Positions 8,663-17,626 of a stretch of DNA of 64,000 nt are shown one piece after another. Where the stretch lies: positions 1-64,000 of the forward strand of contig JAXLWB010000053.1 in the NCBI GenBank assembly GCA_046328715.1, read 5' to 3'. How positions within the stretch are numbered: position 1 is the stretch's first letter; every line of letters starts with the position of its first letter. Below the pieces are notes generated by a model. That model worked only from the letters and a program-made list of their open reading frames with translations, did not search any database and was not told the origin of the DNA. The position numbers and the translations under genes were made by a program. Origin of the DNA: JAXLWB01 sp046328715 (lineage in GTDB: Bacteria; Chloroflexota; Anaerolineae; Caldilineales; Caldilineaceae).

Positions 8663-9763
8663 CTACTTTTTTCTGCGTAATTGCCAGAGCAGACCGCCCG
8701 TTAGCAACGAGCCGATAAAGCCTAGTCCACTCAGCATCATCAAGGAACGTTGGGAACTGTTCTGGGTTAGCCGCAACAGTTCGGTCTGTGCACCCATGAG
8801 CGTCAACGCACCGATAGGCACGCTTGTGGGCCAAGGTGTCCAGGTCGGAGTTGGCGGCGAGGTCTGGGTTGGAAAAAGGGTTGGCGTCTCTGTTGGGATT
8901 GGGGTGACTGTTTCAGTCGGTGTAGGCAGTGGCGTATCAGTAGCGACTGGAGTAGGTGCTTCGGTCGCACCGACAAACATGGGAAGCGCTTGCTTTGCCT
9001 CCGCCACGGCTACTGGCGCTGCTTCTACCGACGCTGCACTAATGTTAACCTCTTGTGGCGCGGGCTGTGGAGCAGGTTCGGCAGTGTTCGTCGCCGTGGG
9101 CGCGACCGGTGCAGGCGCAGAGGGAGCGCTCTCATCCGGGAAGAGACTAATGACATCGACATAGATCAAGTTGCTGCCTTCGATGCGGGCCAAATCGGCC
9201 AGAAAGAAGACGGTCATGGTGCCGCCGATTGCCCGCGCCTTGACGTCAATATTGGGGCCTTCGCCATTTGGATAATTGACAAAACGACCATCGCCATAGT
9301 GGATCGGTCCCCAGATGACATTCGGACTGTTGGGATCAGTGCCGCCTGTGGGATCAATCCCTAACTGCCTTCCCCATGCATCGCTAGGTGCATTCGGCGC
9401 AGCCCAAGCTACACTGGCCCGGTAGCCCGACCCCGGATTGACATTTACCTGAGTAAAGATGCCAGCCTTGAGCGGCGCGCTATTGTTGCTCGTGATGCGC
9501 AACGTTCCTGTGCCAAAGAACGAGTGTGGGTCGTTGACAAACATTGGGTCGCCAGAGAGGATAAATGGGGACCAGCCGTTCGGTAACTGGCGTGGCGGCT
9601 CTCCATAAAAGCTGTCCATATCGCAGGCTGGCTGCGGGATCAGGTTAGGGGGATTGCAGAGGTCCGAAGCAATTGCTTGCTGTGTGTGAAACAGTGCGGC
9701 AAGAATGGTCAGCGCGCATAGATAGCGCGGGATAAATTTGATTGTACAATGTTGTTTACGCAT
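8663..9763 (-). CDS. Secreted surface protein with Pro/Thr linker and C-terminal anchor
   Basis: A 366-residue protein of unknown function. Residues 1-32 are a Sec signal peptide ending QAIA-SD. A folded region (about 35-210) has two early cysteines and an aromatic, beta-rich composition (NGWSPFILSG, GYRASVAWAAPN) that looks like a carbohydrate-binding-type jelly roll, though no family was recognised. A long Pro/Thr/Ala linker follows (215-325), then one membrane helix near 340-360 and an RRKK tail, so the protein should be displayed on the cell surface. The start overlaps the end of the PrsW gene by 8 nt, which indicates translational coupling. A plus-strand Gly/Val-rich frame opposite the linker is an antisense artefact. 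Confidence 0.75.
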   Translation of the reverse strand: MRKQHCTIKFIPRYLCALTILAALFHTQQAIASDLCNPPNLIPQPACDMDSFYGEPPRQLPNGWSPFILSGDPMFVNDPHSFFGTGTLRITSNNSAPLKAGIFTQVNVNPGSGYRASVAWAAPNAPSDAWGRQLGIDPTGGTDPNSPNVIWGPIHYGDGRFVNYPNGEGPNIDVKARAIGGTMTVFFLADLARIEGSNLIYVDVISLFPDESAPSAPAPVAPTATNTAEPAPQPAPQEVNISAASVEAAPVAVAEAKQALPMFVGATEAPTPVATDTPLPTPTETVTPIPTETPTLFPTQTSPPTPTWTPWPTSVPIGALTLMGAQTELLRLTQNSSQRSLMMLSGLGFIGSLLTGGLLWQLRRKK

Positions 9764-10718
9764 GAATTGTCTGCAAAGTTGTTCTTAAATCGGCAATTGC
9801 TTGACCCAATTCGGGTTCGTCTTCATTGCCTCGTTTGCGTAGACGATCTTTAGAGAGCGCAAGTTCCACCAAAAGTTGTGTACGGTCGGCTTTTTCCCGA
9901 TCTTTCCAACGCGAGGGGCGTCGCCAGCGCTCTGTTAACAGTGCGAATTCACCTGCCGATAGTGAGACACCCACTTCCTCGGCCAATTCGCGACGAATCG
10001 TCTGCCGCTCCTGGCGCCAAGCCAGGGCCACAATCAGGATCAGCAATCCAACGCTGCCGAAGGCAATCAACACGCTCAGCAATAGTCCCAGCGGATTGAC
10101 CCCGGCCACAGTCACACCGAAATTATGCAGCGCGTGAACCACAATTGCCAAGCCCAGACCAATCCAGGGTAGCAAAAAGCGCAAAAAGCCACGGTGCATG
10201 TTGCGTGACAAGCCAAAAAAGACACCCGTCAGTCCTGTGTAGAAGCCATGATTGAGTCCAAACAGAATGGCTCGCAAAAAGATGACAATACTTAGATCGC
10301 CGATGCCGCCCGAGTCAAAGACGCCAATGTAGTAGAAGAAATCCTCGGTCATGGCAAAGCCGAAGCCGATCAACGCACCATACAGCAGCCCGTCGAGCAC
10401 GCCATCGAATTCTTGCCGCTTCCAGATAAAGATCAGCCAAATCGCAAAGCCCTTGAAAAACTCTTCAACGATCGGAGCAATGATTGAACTCTCAACTACT
10501 TCGCCCGTGATAGTCTGGGTTGAGCTGGCAAGCGGTATCCCTAAGATCTCCTCAAGGAGAATGCTGGCCAAAATTGCTGGAATGGCACCCCACAAAAAGG
10601 CGACAAACAACAGCCAGCCGGGCTCGCGCTCGTAGCGATCGGCCCAATAGAAGATCAAGGTATGAATCACCGTTGGGATGATAGCGGCAAAGAGACTGAT
10701 GAAAAGTCCAGAGAGCAT
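9756..10718 (-). CDS. PrsW-family intramembrane metalloprotease
   Basis: A polytopic protein of 320 residues from the ATG at 10718. The PrsW/CPBP-like signatures are present: EEFFKG in a membrane segment, FAMTEDFFYY, LNHGFYTGLTG and HALHNFG, which supply the conserved Glu and His residues thought to bind the metal. PrsW proteases cleave membrane proteins such as anti-sigma factors. The frame is open 33 codons further upstream, but that extension consists of a palindromic repeat, so the MLSGLF start is preferred. The C-terminal 90 residues are cytoplasmic, charged and helical (REKADRTQLLVELALSKDR), an addition to the core. It is coupled to the downstream surface-protein gene, which might be a substrate or partner. 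Confidence 0.85.
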   Translation of the reverse strand: MLSGLFISLFAAIIPTVIHTLIFYWADRYEREPGWLLFVAFLWGAIPAILASILLEEILGIPLASSTQTITGEVVESSIIAPIVEEFFKGFAIWLIFIWKRQEFDGVLDGLLYGALIGFGFAMTEDFFYYIGVFDSGGIGDLSIVIFLRAILFGLNHGFYTGLTGVFFGLSRNMHRGFLRFLLPWIGLGLAIVVHALHNFGVTVAGVNPLGLLLSVLIAFGSVGLLILIVALAWRQERQTIRRELAEEVGVSLSAGEFALLTERWRRPSRWKDREKADRTQLLVELALSKDRLRKRGNEDEPELGQAIADLRTTLQTIHA

Positions 10719-10752
10719 AGTAGGGGCCTTTTGAGTGAGATGAAATGCTTTG

Positions 10753-10821
10753 GTAGGTGCGGTTTCTATACCACACAAAGATCTGTTGACCGGGATTGTG
10801 CGGTTTCCATACCGCACCTAC
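10753..10821. repeat. REP-like palindromic element
   Basis: A 69-bp unit with 11-bp terminal inverted repeats (GTAGGTGCGGT / ACCGCACCTAC). Inside, the 20-nt word at 10758-10777 recurs directly at 10798-10817 with two differences, and each copy is itself a small hairpin (GTGCGGT...ACCGCAC in the second). The spacer has AGATCTGTTGA, echoed as AGATCTGTGA in the element at 49740-49806. It lies just upstream of prsW and after the PHP gene. Confidence 0.75.
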
Positions 10822-10862
10822 TTTGTGACATTGTTGTTTATGCTTATTGTTGTTTATGTTTA

Positions 10863-11549
10863 TTAGGTCAGAGAGACAGGCATGATTCGCTTTCGTAGCT
10901 TCGCGTAGGTACTCATCATATGCGGCCAGAAGGGACTGATAACACCCTTTGCATTAGCGGCACGTAATGCTTCTAGAAAGCTTTGAGCGTTGTCTTCAAA
11001 TGGAGGGATTTCCAGATAACAACGCCCAACTTCGTAGAGAACGTGGGCATCACTGCCCGCCGTTGCCAATTTGCCATGTTGGGTTGCCAGTTGGGCAGCA
11101 TCCTCGTTGTCCTTGGGGCGCACACAACGGGCATTCATCACTTCCAGTGCATCGACGCGATCGATGATGCGCAAGACATTCTCTCGTCCCATGGCAGTGC
11201 GACGGATGGAATCCAAGGGATGTGGAATGCTGATGACTGCTCCCTGGGCACGCAGCCGATCAATCGTCTCCTCTGGTGACAATCCCTTTGGCACCTCTTG
11301 CGTCACAAAATAGGCAATGATTTCGCCATGGGTTGTCTTGATTTCTTCGCCTACAATCACCAGATCAGGCGCAAGCTCTTTGGCGCGCAATGCGCCGTCC
11401 AAGCGGTTGTGTTCGGTGACCGCAATCTTGTTGAGGCCGACTTGGCGCGCATGTTCGATCAAGGCGGTGGTACGGGTCAGACAGTCGCGGCTATAGATGG
11501 TATGCGAGTGGAGGTCAACTTTCCAGAAAGTAGGTTCTTGTTTGCTCAT
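10863..11549 (-). CDS. PHP-domain metal-dependent phosphoesterase
   Basis: A 228-residue PHP-domain protein. The metal-binding motifs appear in order: HSHTIYSRD near residue 14, TEHN near 46, the acidic GEEI, IPHPLD and GSDAH near 165. PHP proteins of this short, stand-alone type hydrolyse phosphoesters such as nucleoside phosphates or oligonucleotides (YciV/RNase AM-like), but the substrate here cannot be told from sequence. No signal peptide or membrane segment is present, so it is cytoplasmic. It is transcribed divergently from the DUF58 gene across a 221-bp gap and may be read through to prsW, 144 nt downstream, although the palindromic element lies between. Confidence 0.88.
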   Translation of the reverse strand: MSKQEPTFWKVDLHSHTIYSRDCLTRTTALIEHARQVGLNKIAVTEHNRLDGALRAKELAPDLVIVGEEIKTTHGEIIAYFVTQEVPKGLSPEETIDRLRAQGAVISIPHPLDSIRRTAMGRENVLRIIDRVDALEVMNARCVRPKDNEDAAQLATQHGKLATAGSDAHVLYEVGRCYLEIPPFEDNAQSFLEALRAANAKGVISPFWPHMMSTYAKLRKRIMPVSLT

Positions 11550-11770
11550 CGTGCTCGATCGTTATGAGTCGTCAAACTATGCATTCTGTGGTTTAATTAA
11601 CTCAAATTTATGCTGCGATTGCAATGAGAATCGGAATATTTCTTGACCATTTTCGAGAAGCAAAGCTCCGCGTCTCATGCAGGGCGTAGTTTAGATTGTG
11701 GCATACGTATACCGATGCGACAAATCACACACAGTGTCATTTGTAAAATACTTGTCTAAAGTTTACGACT

Positions 11771-13195
11771 ATGGTTGACAGACCGCTTGCCACACCCGCA
11801 ACTGCACAGCAAAACTGGCGAGGGTGGCTGCAACAACGTTTACGCTTACTCTGGAATCGGGGGCTCCCCTCTCCTGTGACTATTGCACTCGATGTTGGCT
11901 GGCCACTGATCTTTATTCCAATCGCACTTGTCAATCAACTACTGACCCCGCACCTGGCCTGGCTGGTATTGTTGGTTGTGCTAATTGGGATTTACGCCCT
12001 GGCTTGGTTCTGGATACGTAATCAGGCATTACGGATCGATCTGGAACGTGCGCAACGCGGGGCGATTCTGGTTGCTGGCGACCGCCTAAGTGAAGAATTC
12101 ACGCTGCACAATCACAGTAGCCTGCCGCTGCTTTGGGCCGAGATTATTGACCAGTCTGACCTGCCCGGCTACCAACCGGGGCGTGTCGTTGGCTGTGACT
12201 CAAACAACCAAACTTCCTGGCGTACCACAGCTGAATGTCGCCAACGGGGTGTCTTTCGTCTAGGGCCACACACGCTCAAAAGTGGCGATCCCTTTGGCCT
12301 TTTTTCGTTAACCATTCGCAGCGACCAGACGCAGAAGGTGCTGGTCTATCCCCGCGTGGTACAACTTCCCTCGATTCCGATCCCGCGCGGCGAAAACGCC
12401 GGAAGTGAGCGTCGTCGCCATCCCTTCGCCGGGGTTCTGCCTTCGGCTAGTGTACGCCAACATACGACATTTGATAGCCTGCGCTTTGTACACTGGCGTT
12501 CTTCGGCCCACCGCGGTCAGTTGATGGTCAAAGAGCTCGAACAAGAGCCTGGCGGTGAACTCTGGATTGTGCCCGATCTGCAGGGGTCAAGCCATGTTGG
12601 CGAAGGTGAACAAGGTACATTTGAAACGACCATTATCGCTGCTGCCAGCCTGGCTGCCGAGCTGTTGGGCAGTGATGAACGACGTTCGGTTGGTCTGTTG
12701 GCTGTCTCTGGGGTCGGGGATGACATGCAGACAATTGTCATTCCTCCGCAGCCAGGGCCGGCGCAGATGTGGCATATCTTGGCGGCGCTGGCTCCGCTCA
12801 AGCCGACCGACCGACCCCTGGCCGAGGTGATCCGTCAGCAACGGTCAGTCTTAGGGCGGCGGCGTTCGTTGATCGTGGTGGCACCGTTTGTGTCGACGGC
12901 AGAGCCTGATTGGCTTTCGGAATTGCTTAACCTGCGTTCACAGGAGCTTTCTGCGTGTGTGCTTGGCATTCTGCCTGCGCAACCCCCTGTAGCAGAAGAG
13001 AACGGCACAGAGAGAGGTGAAGGTTTGCAGTCGGTATTGGCCTCTACACTCGCTCGCTACGACATCCCGACCCAAACGCTGATGGTGGGGACACGGTTGC
13101 GCCCCCTCATTACCTTTCGCCGTCGCCGCACCGAGCTGCGTTCTACTCCCACGGGTGGCGTGGTGCGGGTGGAGGTGGAGGAAGAGGTTGGATAA
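11771..13195 (+). CDS. DUF58 domain protein
   Basis: A 474-residue membrane-anchored DUF58 protein. Two membrane helices occur at about 45-85 (PLIFIPIALVNQLL, LAWLVLLVVLIGIYALAWF). They are followed by a beta-rich extracellular-type domain (FTLHNHSSLPLLWAEI) and the DUF58 core around residue 235 with the family motif DSLRFVHWRSSAHRGQLMVK. The C-terminal part resembles a von Willebrand A-like fold. DUF58 proteins typically occur with a MoxR ATPase and a transglutaminase-like membrane protein; here the transglutaminase follows, but no MoxR gene is nearby. The exact activity of the family is not settled. The two genes are separated by 87 nt that hold a palindrome. Confidence 0.88.
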   Translation: MVDRPLATPATAQQNWRGWLQQRLRLLWNRGLPSPVTIALDVGWPLIFIPIALVNQLLTPHLAWLVLLVVLIGIYALAWFWIRNQALRIDLERAQRGAILVAGDRLSEEFTLHNHSSLPLLWAEIIDQSDLPGYQPGRVVGCDSNNQTSWRTTAECRQRGVFRLGPHTLKSGDPFGLFSLTIRSDQTQKVLVYPRVVQLPSIPIPRGENAGSERRRHPFAGVLPSASVRQHTTFDSLRFVHWRSSAHRGQLMVKELEQEPGGELWIVPDLQGSSHVGEGEQGTFETTIIAAASLAAELLGSDERRSVGLLAVSGVGDDMQTIVIPPQPGPAQMWHILAALAPLKPTDRPLAEVIRQQRSVLGRRRSLIVVAPFVSTAEPDWLSELLNLRSQELSACVLGILPAQPPVAEENGTERGEGLQSVLASTLARYDIPTQTLMVGTRLRPLITFRRRRTELRSTPTGGVVRVEVEEEVG

Positions 13196-13204
13196 AGGTA
13201 CAAG

Positions 13205-13266
13205 ATGCAGGATGTAAGTTACAAGCAGTAAGACATGATTTGCAACTGGCAACCTGCATCCTGCAT
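13205..13266. repeat. Quasi-repeat palindrome, DUF58-transglutaminase gap
   Basis: Imperfect inverted repeat: 13205-13232 (ATGCAGGATG...) against 13240-13266 (...CATCCTGCAT). The outer 10 bp are perfect and the inner part has G-U and A-C oppositions. The left arm reads as degenerate 7-nt units (AGATGCA GGATGTA AGTTACA AGCAGTA). No T-run follows, and the next gene starts 17 nt later. Confidence 0.65.
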
Positions 13267-13282
13267 AGGGAAATTTCGGTTA

Positions 13283-15625
13283 ATGCTTGATCAAGAGTTA
13301 CTTCGTGACGGGAATGGACGCTACGCTGCGGAAGCGGAGCAGCGCCATTGGGCCATGCGCTTTTTGCGTTGGTTGGCTACAGCTTTTCAACCTGCATTGG
13401 GCTGGGGTAGCTTGTTCCTTTGTGGGCTGTTGCTGTTTTCGTTTATCTACACGTTAACACAAAGCCGTTGGCTACCGACTGAATCGGGCCAACCGCGCTT
13501 GCTGCTGTTGGCGCTGCTCGCGCTGCTCAGCAGTTGGTGGCTTTATGGTTGGCGGGCTGACCGCACGTTCTCAAAACTGCGTTGGCTACGTATTGTATTG
13601 AATAGTGTTGGCTACCTGCTCCTGGGCACCCTGCTGGTGAGTCAACTGCTGGCTGGTTGGTTGCCGGGTGCTTCGCAATTCTTTTCAGCCCTGCGCACAG
13701 GCGATTGGCAAAATCTCGGCGCACAGACCGTGCTGGGCATTGATCGCCTCTCCACTCGCATAGCGCTTTGGTGGCAAACCATTCAGGCCGATGACCCGGT
13801 GCGCGATGACTTGATGTTGCTCTTGATCAGTGGCGTGTTGCTCTGGTTGGTGGCTGGCGTGACGGTTGGGTTGTTGCGCCGTTATCAACGTGGCTTATTG
13901 GCTGCAACGCCGATTGTCGCCCTGGCGATTGCGTTACTCTTTTGGGGACGAGAAGATCGCTCAGCCATTTTGGTGGTTTTGGTTTGTGCGCTGCTCTTGC
14001 ATCTTTGGCTGCACCAGAAGATGATGCAACAACATTGGAACGCAGCCCAGCTTGACTACAGCCCAATGCTGCTAGTTGATCGGATGTTTTCGGCATTGGC
14101 CGCAGGGGCGCTTGTGATTGTAGTAGCGCTCCTACTGCCCAATCTCTACATCCGCCCCTTGGCGCTTTGGTATTGGCACCTAATGTCGCCTGCCAATCAG
14201 CGCATCAACGAGTTCCGTGAGCAGATTCTGCCCGATGTCATTCCCTCCACACGCTGGCGTGAAGGGGTGGGGACCGGTGGTCTGCCCAATGAATTTCTGC
14301 TCGGCGCAGGGCCGGAAGAGTTGAGTAATATGCTGATCATGGTCGTGCGCACCAATGAAGGTGTGGCTGGCTACGATCAGCAGCCCGAGGGGCACTATAT
14401 GCGCGGACTCACCCTGGCCGAGTACGACGGCAAAGGCTGGCGCAACCCCGACGCCGATGAACTGAAGAAATTGCCAGCAGAACAGCGTTGGCTGGAAGGG
14501 GATCTGCCAGGGCGGCAACTGCTTGCCCAAAGCGTGGAAGTTCGTGTAGACAGCCCAATGCTCTTTGCCGCTGGCGAGGCAGTCGAAAGCTCCGTCGATA
14601 GTCAACTTGAGTTGTTGCCAGGTGACAACCTCATCGGCCTGCGCTCTTGGGAACAGCGCTATACCGTTGTCTCTGCCATTCCTGCCGTGGGTGAACAGCG
14701 GCTGAATGAGGCTGGAGAGTGGAATGCGGCACAACCGCTCCCGGCGGAAGCACAATCCTTTTTGCAGTTGCCCTCAACTGTGCCGCCACGCGTTCATGAA
14801 CTTGCCCAACAACTGACGATTACGGCGACCACGCTCTATAGTAAGGCCACGGCACTGGAGAGTTACTTGCGCCAATACCCCTATGATCTCTCGGTGCCTG
14901 CGCCGCCAGCCGATGTGGTGGACGTGGCTGATTATTTTCTTTTTGACTTGAAAAAGGGCTATTGCGACTACTATGCCACCGCCTTTGTGGTTATGGCACG
15001 GTCACTGGGTATTCCGGCGCGCATAGCGACCGGATACTCAGTTGGGTATTGGAACTTCAACGAGCTACAGTGGACTATCACCGAAGCACAAGCCCATGCC
15101 TGGCCCGAGGTTTACTTTCCCAAGTACGGCTGGATTCCCTTCGAGCCGACGGCTGCCCGCCCCATGTTGAACCGAATCGATGTCACACCCAACCTGCCCT
15201 CGGCTCAATCTGGACCTGCGGGGAGTCTTCCAGCCACCCAAGAAACACGCTGGCACTGGAATTGGCAGATGCTCTTCTGGTTGCTGCCAGTAGCCTTGTT
15301 GCTCTGGTGGGGCGCTTTGGTCTTACGACACTATCTGCGCGAGCGCGGTGATCCTTGGCAGTCCTTACTACGCTGGGGCGCACGACGTGGACGACCCATA
15401 ACTTCGGGCGATACAATTTTGGAATATGGTGAAGTCCTCTCCACGTTAATGATTGCACAGTCAGAACGGACAGCAAATCGGGATGGAATGCGTGGTGCTG
15501 CGCGCGAAGTTTCAGGGATGAGTGAGGCATTGAGTGCGCTACGCTACGCGGATGCAAAGGAACGCTCTTCTGCACTATCGACCATTGCACGACATTGGCA
15601 ACGTATCAAGGATTACCTACGCTAG
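13283..15625 (+). CDS. Membrane transglutaminase-like protein (TgpA/DUF4129 type)
   Basis: A 780-residue protein with about seven N-terminal membrane helices, a large external domain containing a transglutaminase-like cysteine-protease core, one further membrane helix (about 670-690) and a cytoplasmic tail. Catalytic Cys561 lies in KGYCDYYAT and His605 in EAQAHAWPEVYF; the third position is Glu in GWIPFEPTA rather than Asp. The organisation matches TgpA-like proteins that accompany DUF58 proteins. Longer frames start at 13235, but those residues fall in the palindrome, so the ATG at 13283 is preferred. It is probably co-transcribed with the DUF58 gene and acts at the outer face of the membrane, with unknown substrate. 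Confidence 0.87.
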   Translation: MLDQELLRDGNGRYAAEAEQRHWAMRFLRWLATAFQPALGWGSLFLCGLLLFSFIYTLTQSRWLPTESGQPRLLLLALLALLSSWWLYGWRADRTFSKLRWLRIVLNSVGYLLLGTLLVSQLLAGWLPGASQFFSALRTGDWQNLGAQTVLGIDRLSTRIALWWQTIQADDPVRDDLMLLLISGVLLWLVAGVTVGLLRRYQRGLLAATPIVALAIALLFWGREDRSAILVVLVCALLLHLWLHQKMMQQHWNAAQLDYSPMLLVDRMFSALAAGALVIVVALLLPNLYIRPLALWYWHLMSPANQRINEFREQILPDVIPSTRWREGVGTGGLPNEFLLGAGPEELSNMLIMVVRTNEGVAGYDQQPEGHYMRGLTLAEYDGKGWRNPDADELKKLPAEQRWLEGDLPGRQLLAQSVEVRVDSPMLFAAGEAVESSVDSQLELLPGDNLIGLRSWEQRYTVVSAIPAVGEQRLNEAGEWNAAQPLPAEAQSFLQLPSTVPPRVHELAQQLTITATTLYSKATALESYLRQYPYDLSVPAPPADVVDVADYFLFDLKKGYCDYYATAFVVMARSLGIPARIATGYSVGYWNFNELQWTITEAQAHAWPEVYFPKYGWIPFEPTAARPMLNRIDVTPNLPSAQSGPAGSLPATQETRWHWNWQMLFWLLPVALLLWWGALVLRHYLRERGDPWQSLLRWGARRGRPITSGDTILEYGEVLSTLMIAQSERTANRDGMRGAAREVSGMSEALSALRYADAKERSSALSTIARHWQRIKDYLR

Positions 15626-15643
15626 GATAAACGTTCTTCAAGT

Positions 15644-16285
15644 TTACACGGGTACTATCAGTCGCTCCTGCATTAGAAGATTGCGCAAGTGAATTCGGGC
15701 CCGACTGAGACGAGACTTTACCGTGCCAACGGGTAGTTTCAAGATCTTGGCAGCTTCTGCATAGTTGTAGCCTTGAACATCCACCAGCATCACGACTGAA
15801 CTATGCCATTGCGGCAATTCGTTGATTGCATTCAGAATGGCTTGCACACTTTCCGCTTCAATCACAGTTCGTTCTGGGCTATCGGTGGCAGTAAAGCTCG
15901 GCTCGCCGTACTCGTAGCCATCTTGCTCAACCATCTCATCTAAACTTACCGTTTGATGGCGCTTGACACGACGTAGATGATCGTAACAGGTATTGGCGAC
16001 AATGCGCAGCAGCCAGGAACGAAAATTACCATCTTCAAAGCGATGCATGGCACGGTAAGCCTTGAGAAGCGCCTCCTGAACTGCATCGGCTGCCGACTCT
16101 TCGGTGCGCAGGATCTGTTCGGCCAGACGTAGTGCAGCGGCCAAGTAGCGCTCGGCCAACTGGCTAAACGCATGTCGATCCCCCTGACGGGCGTCATACA
16201 AGGTCTGGTCAAAGGGAAGTGCTGCTACCAAACTTCGTGAACGGACGAGCGACGAGAGGGCTGGAGATGGGGCAAGAGATTGCAT
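15644..16285 (-). CDS. ECF-type RNA polymerase sigma factor
   Basis: A 213-residue sigma-70-family factor with only regions 2 and 4. Region 2 is seen as AFSQLAERYL to FRSWLLRIVANTCYDHLRR (about 39-115). Region 4 is the helix-turn-helix YNYAEAAKILKLPVGTVKSRLSRARIHLR (about 172-202), typical of the ECF group. A good SD (AAAGGA) precedes the ATG. No anti-sigma factor (zinc-binding HxxxCxxC or membrane-anchored) is encoded next to it; the neighbours are a convergent transglutaminase gene 18 nt away and a regulator gene. Control may therefore be transcriptional or by an unlinked partner. The N-terminal 25 residues are an unusual Ser/Leu-rich extension. Confidence 0.93.
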   Translation of the reverse strand: MQSLAPSPALSSLVRSRSLVAALPFDQTLYDARQGDRHAFSQLAERYLAAALRLAEQILRTEESAADAVQEALLKAYRAMHRFEDGNFRSWLLRIVANTCYDHLRRVKRHQTVSLDEMVEQDGYEYGEPSFTATDSPERTVIEAESVQAILNAINELPQWHSSVVMLVDVQGYNYAEAAKILKLPVGTVKSRLSRARIHLRNLLMQERLIVPV

Positions 16286-16739
16286 AGATTGTCCTTTACA
16301 AGTAGAAAGTACGCAGCTTGTCGGGAAACATTCTCCACTACGACAACTTGGGCGACAGGTGCGTAGATCCTATTCATGACATCGATCTCACACGGCAAAT
16401 CAATAACTCGATACCATTAAGTTGAGTTCTGCATCAGAACCGCTGTTTAGCAAGCAAGAATGTAGGCTGTGTGAGACATAACAGTGGAGGGTGAAGTGGG
16501 AGCCCCTCCAAGGTCAATCATTTCCACAAATCATAAAGGGGTAACATGAGAAGAGTTGGAAAATTTGATGACAAAATTCGGACAAGTTTCCTACGAACTT
16601 TTGGATACAACTTTGCGTAGGGTGGAGAAAGGGTAGAAGTAGAAGGAAGAGATGATGGTACAGGACAAAAATCTGCCTCAGAATGAGAGAGCGTGCTTAA
16701 GTGCAAGAATCATATTGCCACCTGCAACATGATTCTTGC
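16286..16739. other. 454-bp gap between sigma factor and regulator genes
   Basis: No gene is supported. The gap contains the presumed promoter of the minus-strand sigma-factor gene (SD AAAGGA next to 16285) and the terminator of the regulator gene at its right end. A small hairpin (GGAGGG...CCCCTCC) lies near 16482-16510. No repeat-array pattern was seen. Confidence 0.6.
16703..16739 (-). terminator. Hairpin terminator of the FHA regulator gene
   Basis: An 11-bp perfect stem (GCAAGAATCAT/ATGATTCTTGC) continues past a single mismatch into TTGC/GCAA around a 5-nt loop. It directly abuts the stop codon at 16740. No clear U-run follows on the minus strand, so strength as an intrinsic terminator is uncertain. 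Confidence 0.6.
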
Positions 16740-17423
16740 CTATTTCAGCAAAAGTTGATAACCATAGCCGCGGATCGTGGCGATAAAGCGAGGCTCTTCG
16801 TTATTGTAGGGCTCGATACGGCTGCGGATGCGGCTCACCATGCGGTCAATATTGGCGTCGGAGACATCGCCTAGTTCATTGGCCCACACTGCCTCCGAGA
16901 TTTCATCTTTGCTCACCACCCGGTTGCGATTTTGATACAGGAACCAGAGTAGATCGAACTGTTTTGCGCTCAATGGCGGATCAAGCAATTCACCATCGAC
17001 AAAGACCTGGCGGGTCGTAATGTCCACACGTAGACCTCGTTCACGTAGGGCGATCAGGGATGGGGCTGTTACGGTTACCGCCGGATCGAGGAAGCGATAG
17101 AGCGTCGATGCCACCTGAATTTCGCTGCCATCCTGTAGCCAAGCGCTCCCACCCGAGGAAAGGCGATGACCATCGATCACGATGCCATTCTTGCTTTGCA
17201 GGTCATGAATCTGATAGGAATCCTGGTTGTGGAGGATCTCGGCATGGCGTCGCGAAGCAAATTGATCATCAACCACAATGTCGCAATCGGCACTGCGCCC
17301 AAGCACCAAGATCTCTTTTGCCAATTCATATTCAATGCCACATTGTGACCCAGTTAGGCAAACCAAACGTGCGACTCGACTCACAATCTCTCCACTCTGC
17401 TTTGTATTGCTACCAAAAGCCAT
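16740..17423 (-). CDS. FHA domain - winged-helix (OmpR-type) regulator
   Basis: A 227-residue DNA-binding protein joining two domains. An N-terminal FHA domain (about 40-110) shows LGRSADCDIVV, SRRHAEI and SKNGIVIDG, the residues that bind phosphothreonine. A C-terminal OmpR/PhoB-type winged helix (about 130-227) shows LSAKQFDLLWFLYQN and ends in ATIRGYGYQL. There is no receiver domain, so it is probably controlled by binding a phosphothreonine protein rather than by a histidine kinase. It is transcribed away from a Ser/Thr kinase gene whose start is about 200 nt away, the obvious candidate for its upstream kinase. Comparable kinase/FHA-regulator pairs (EmbR with PknH) exist in mycobacteria with the domains in a different order. 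Confidence 0.92.
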   Translation of the reverse strand: MAFGSNTKQSGEIVSRVARLVCLTGSQCGIEYELAKEILVLGRSADCDIVVDDQFASRRHAEILHNQDSYQIHDLQSKNGIVIDGHRLSSGGSAWLQDGSEIQVASTLYRFLDPAVTVTAPSLIALRERGLRVDITTRQVFVDGELLDPPLSAKQFDLLWFLYQNRNRVVSKDEISEAVWANELGDVSDANIDRMVSRIRSRIEPYNNEEPRFIATIRGYGYQLLLK

Positions 17424-17626
17424 AACTTAATGCTACGCTAAGTATCACTCACTGCGTAACTTTATGTTAGAATTTTCTCAGACGATGATACTCTATGCAA
17501 ATCAGACGGCATACGGGCAAAAGTCTTATCTTGTTTACTGGCAACGTAACGATATGGTTGAGAATCAATTGCCGCATAAAATAAGCCGACAGCACTTGAT
17601 TGGGCCAAATTGACCGTTTTGACGCT

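Noticed and set aside
8796..9164. A Gly/Val-rich plus-strand frame
   Set aside because: It is antisense to the Pro/Thr-rich linker of the surface protein, and the repetitive GVGV pattern is just the complement of proline/threonine codons.
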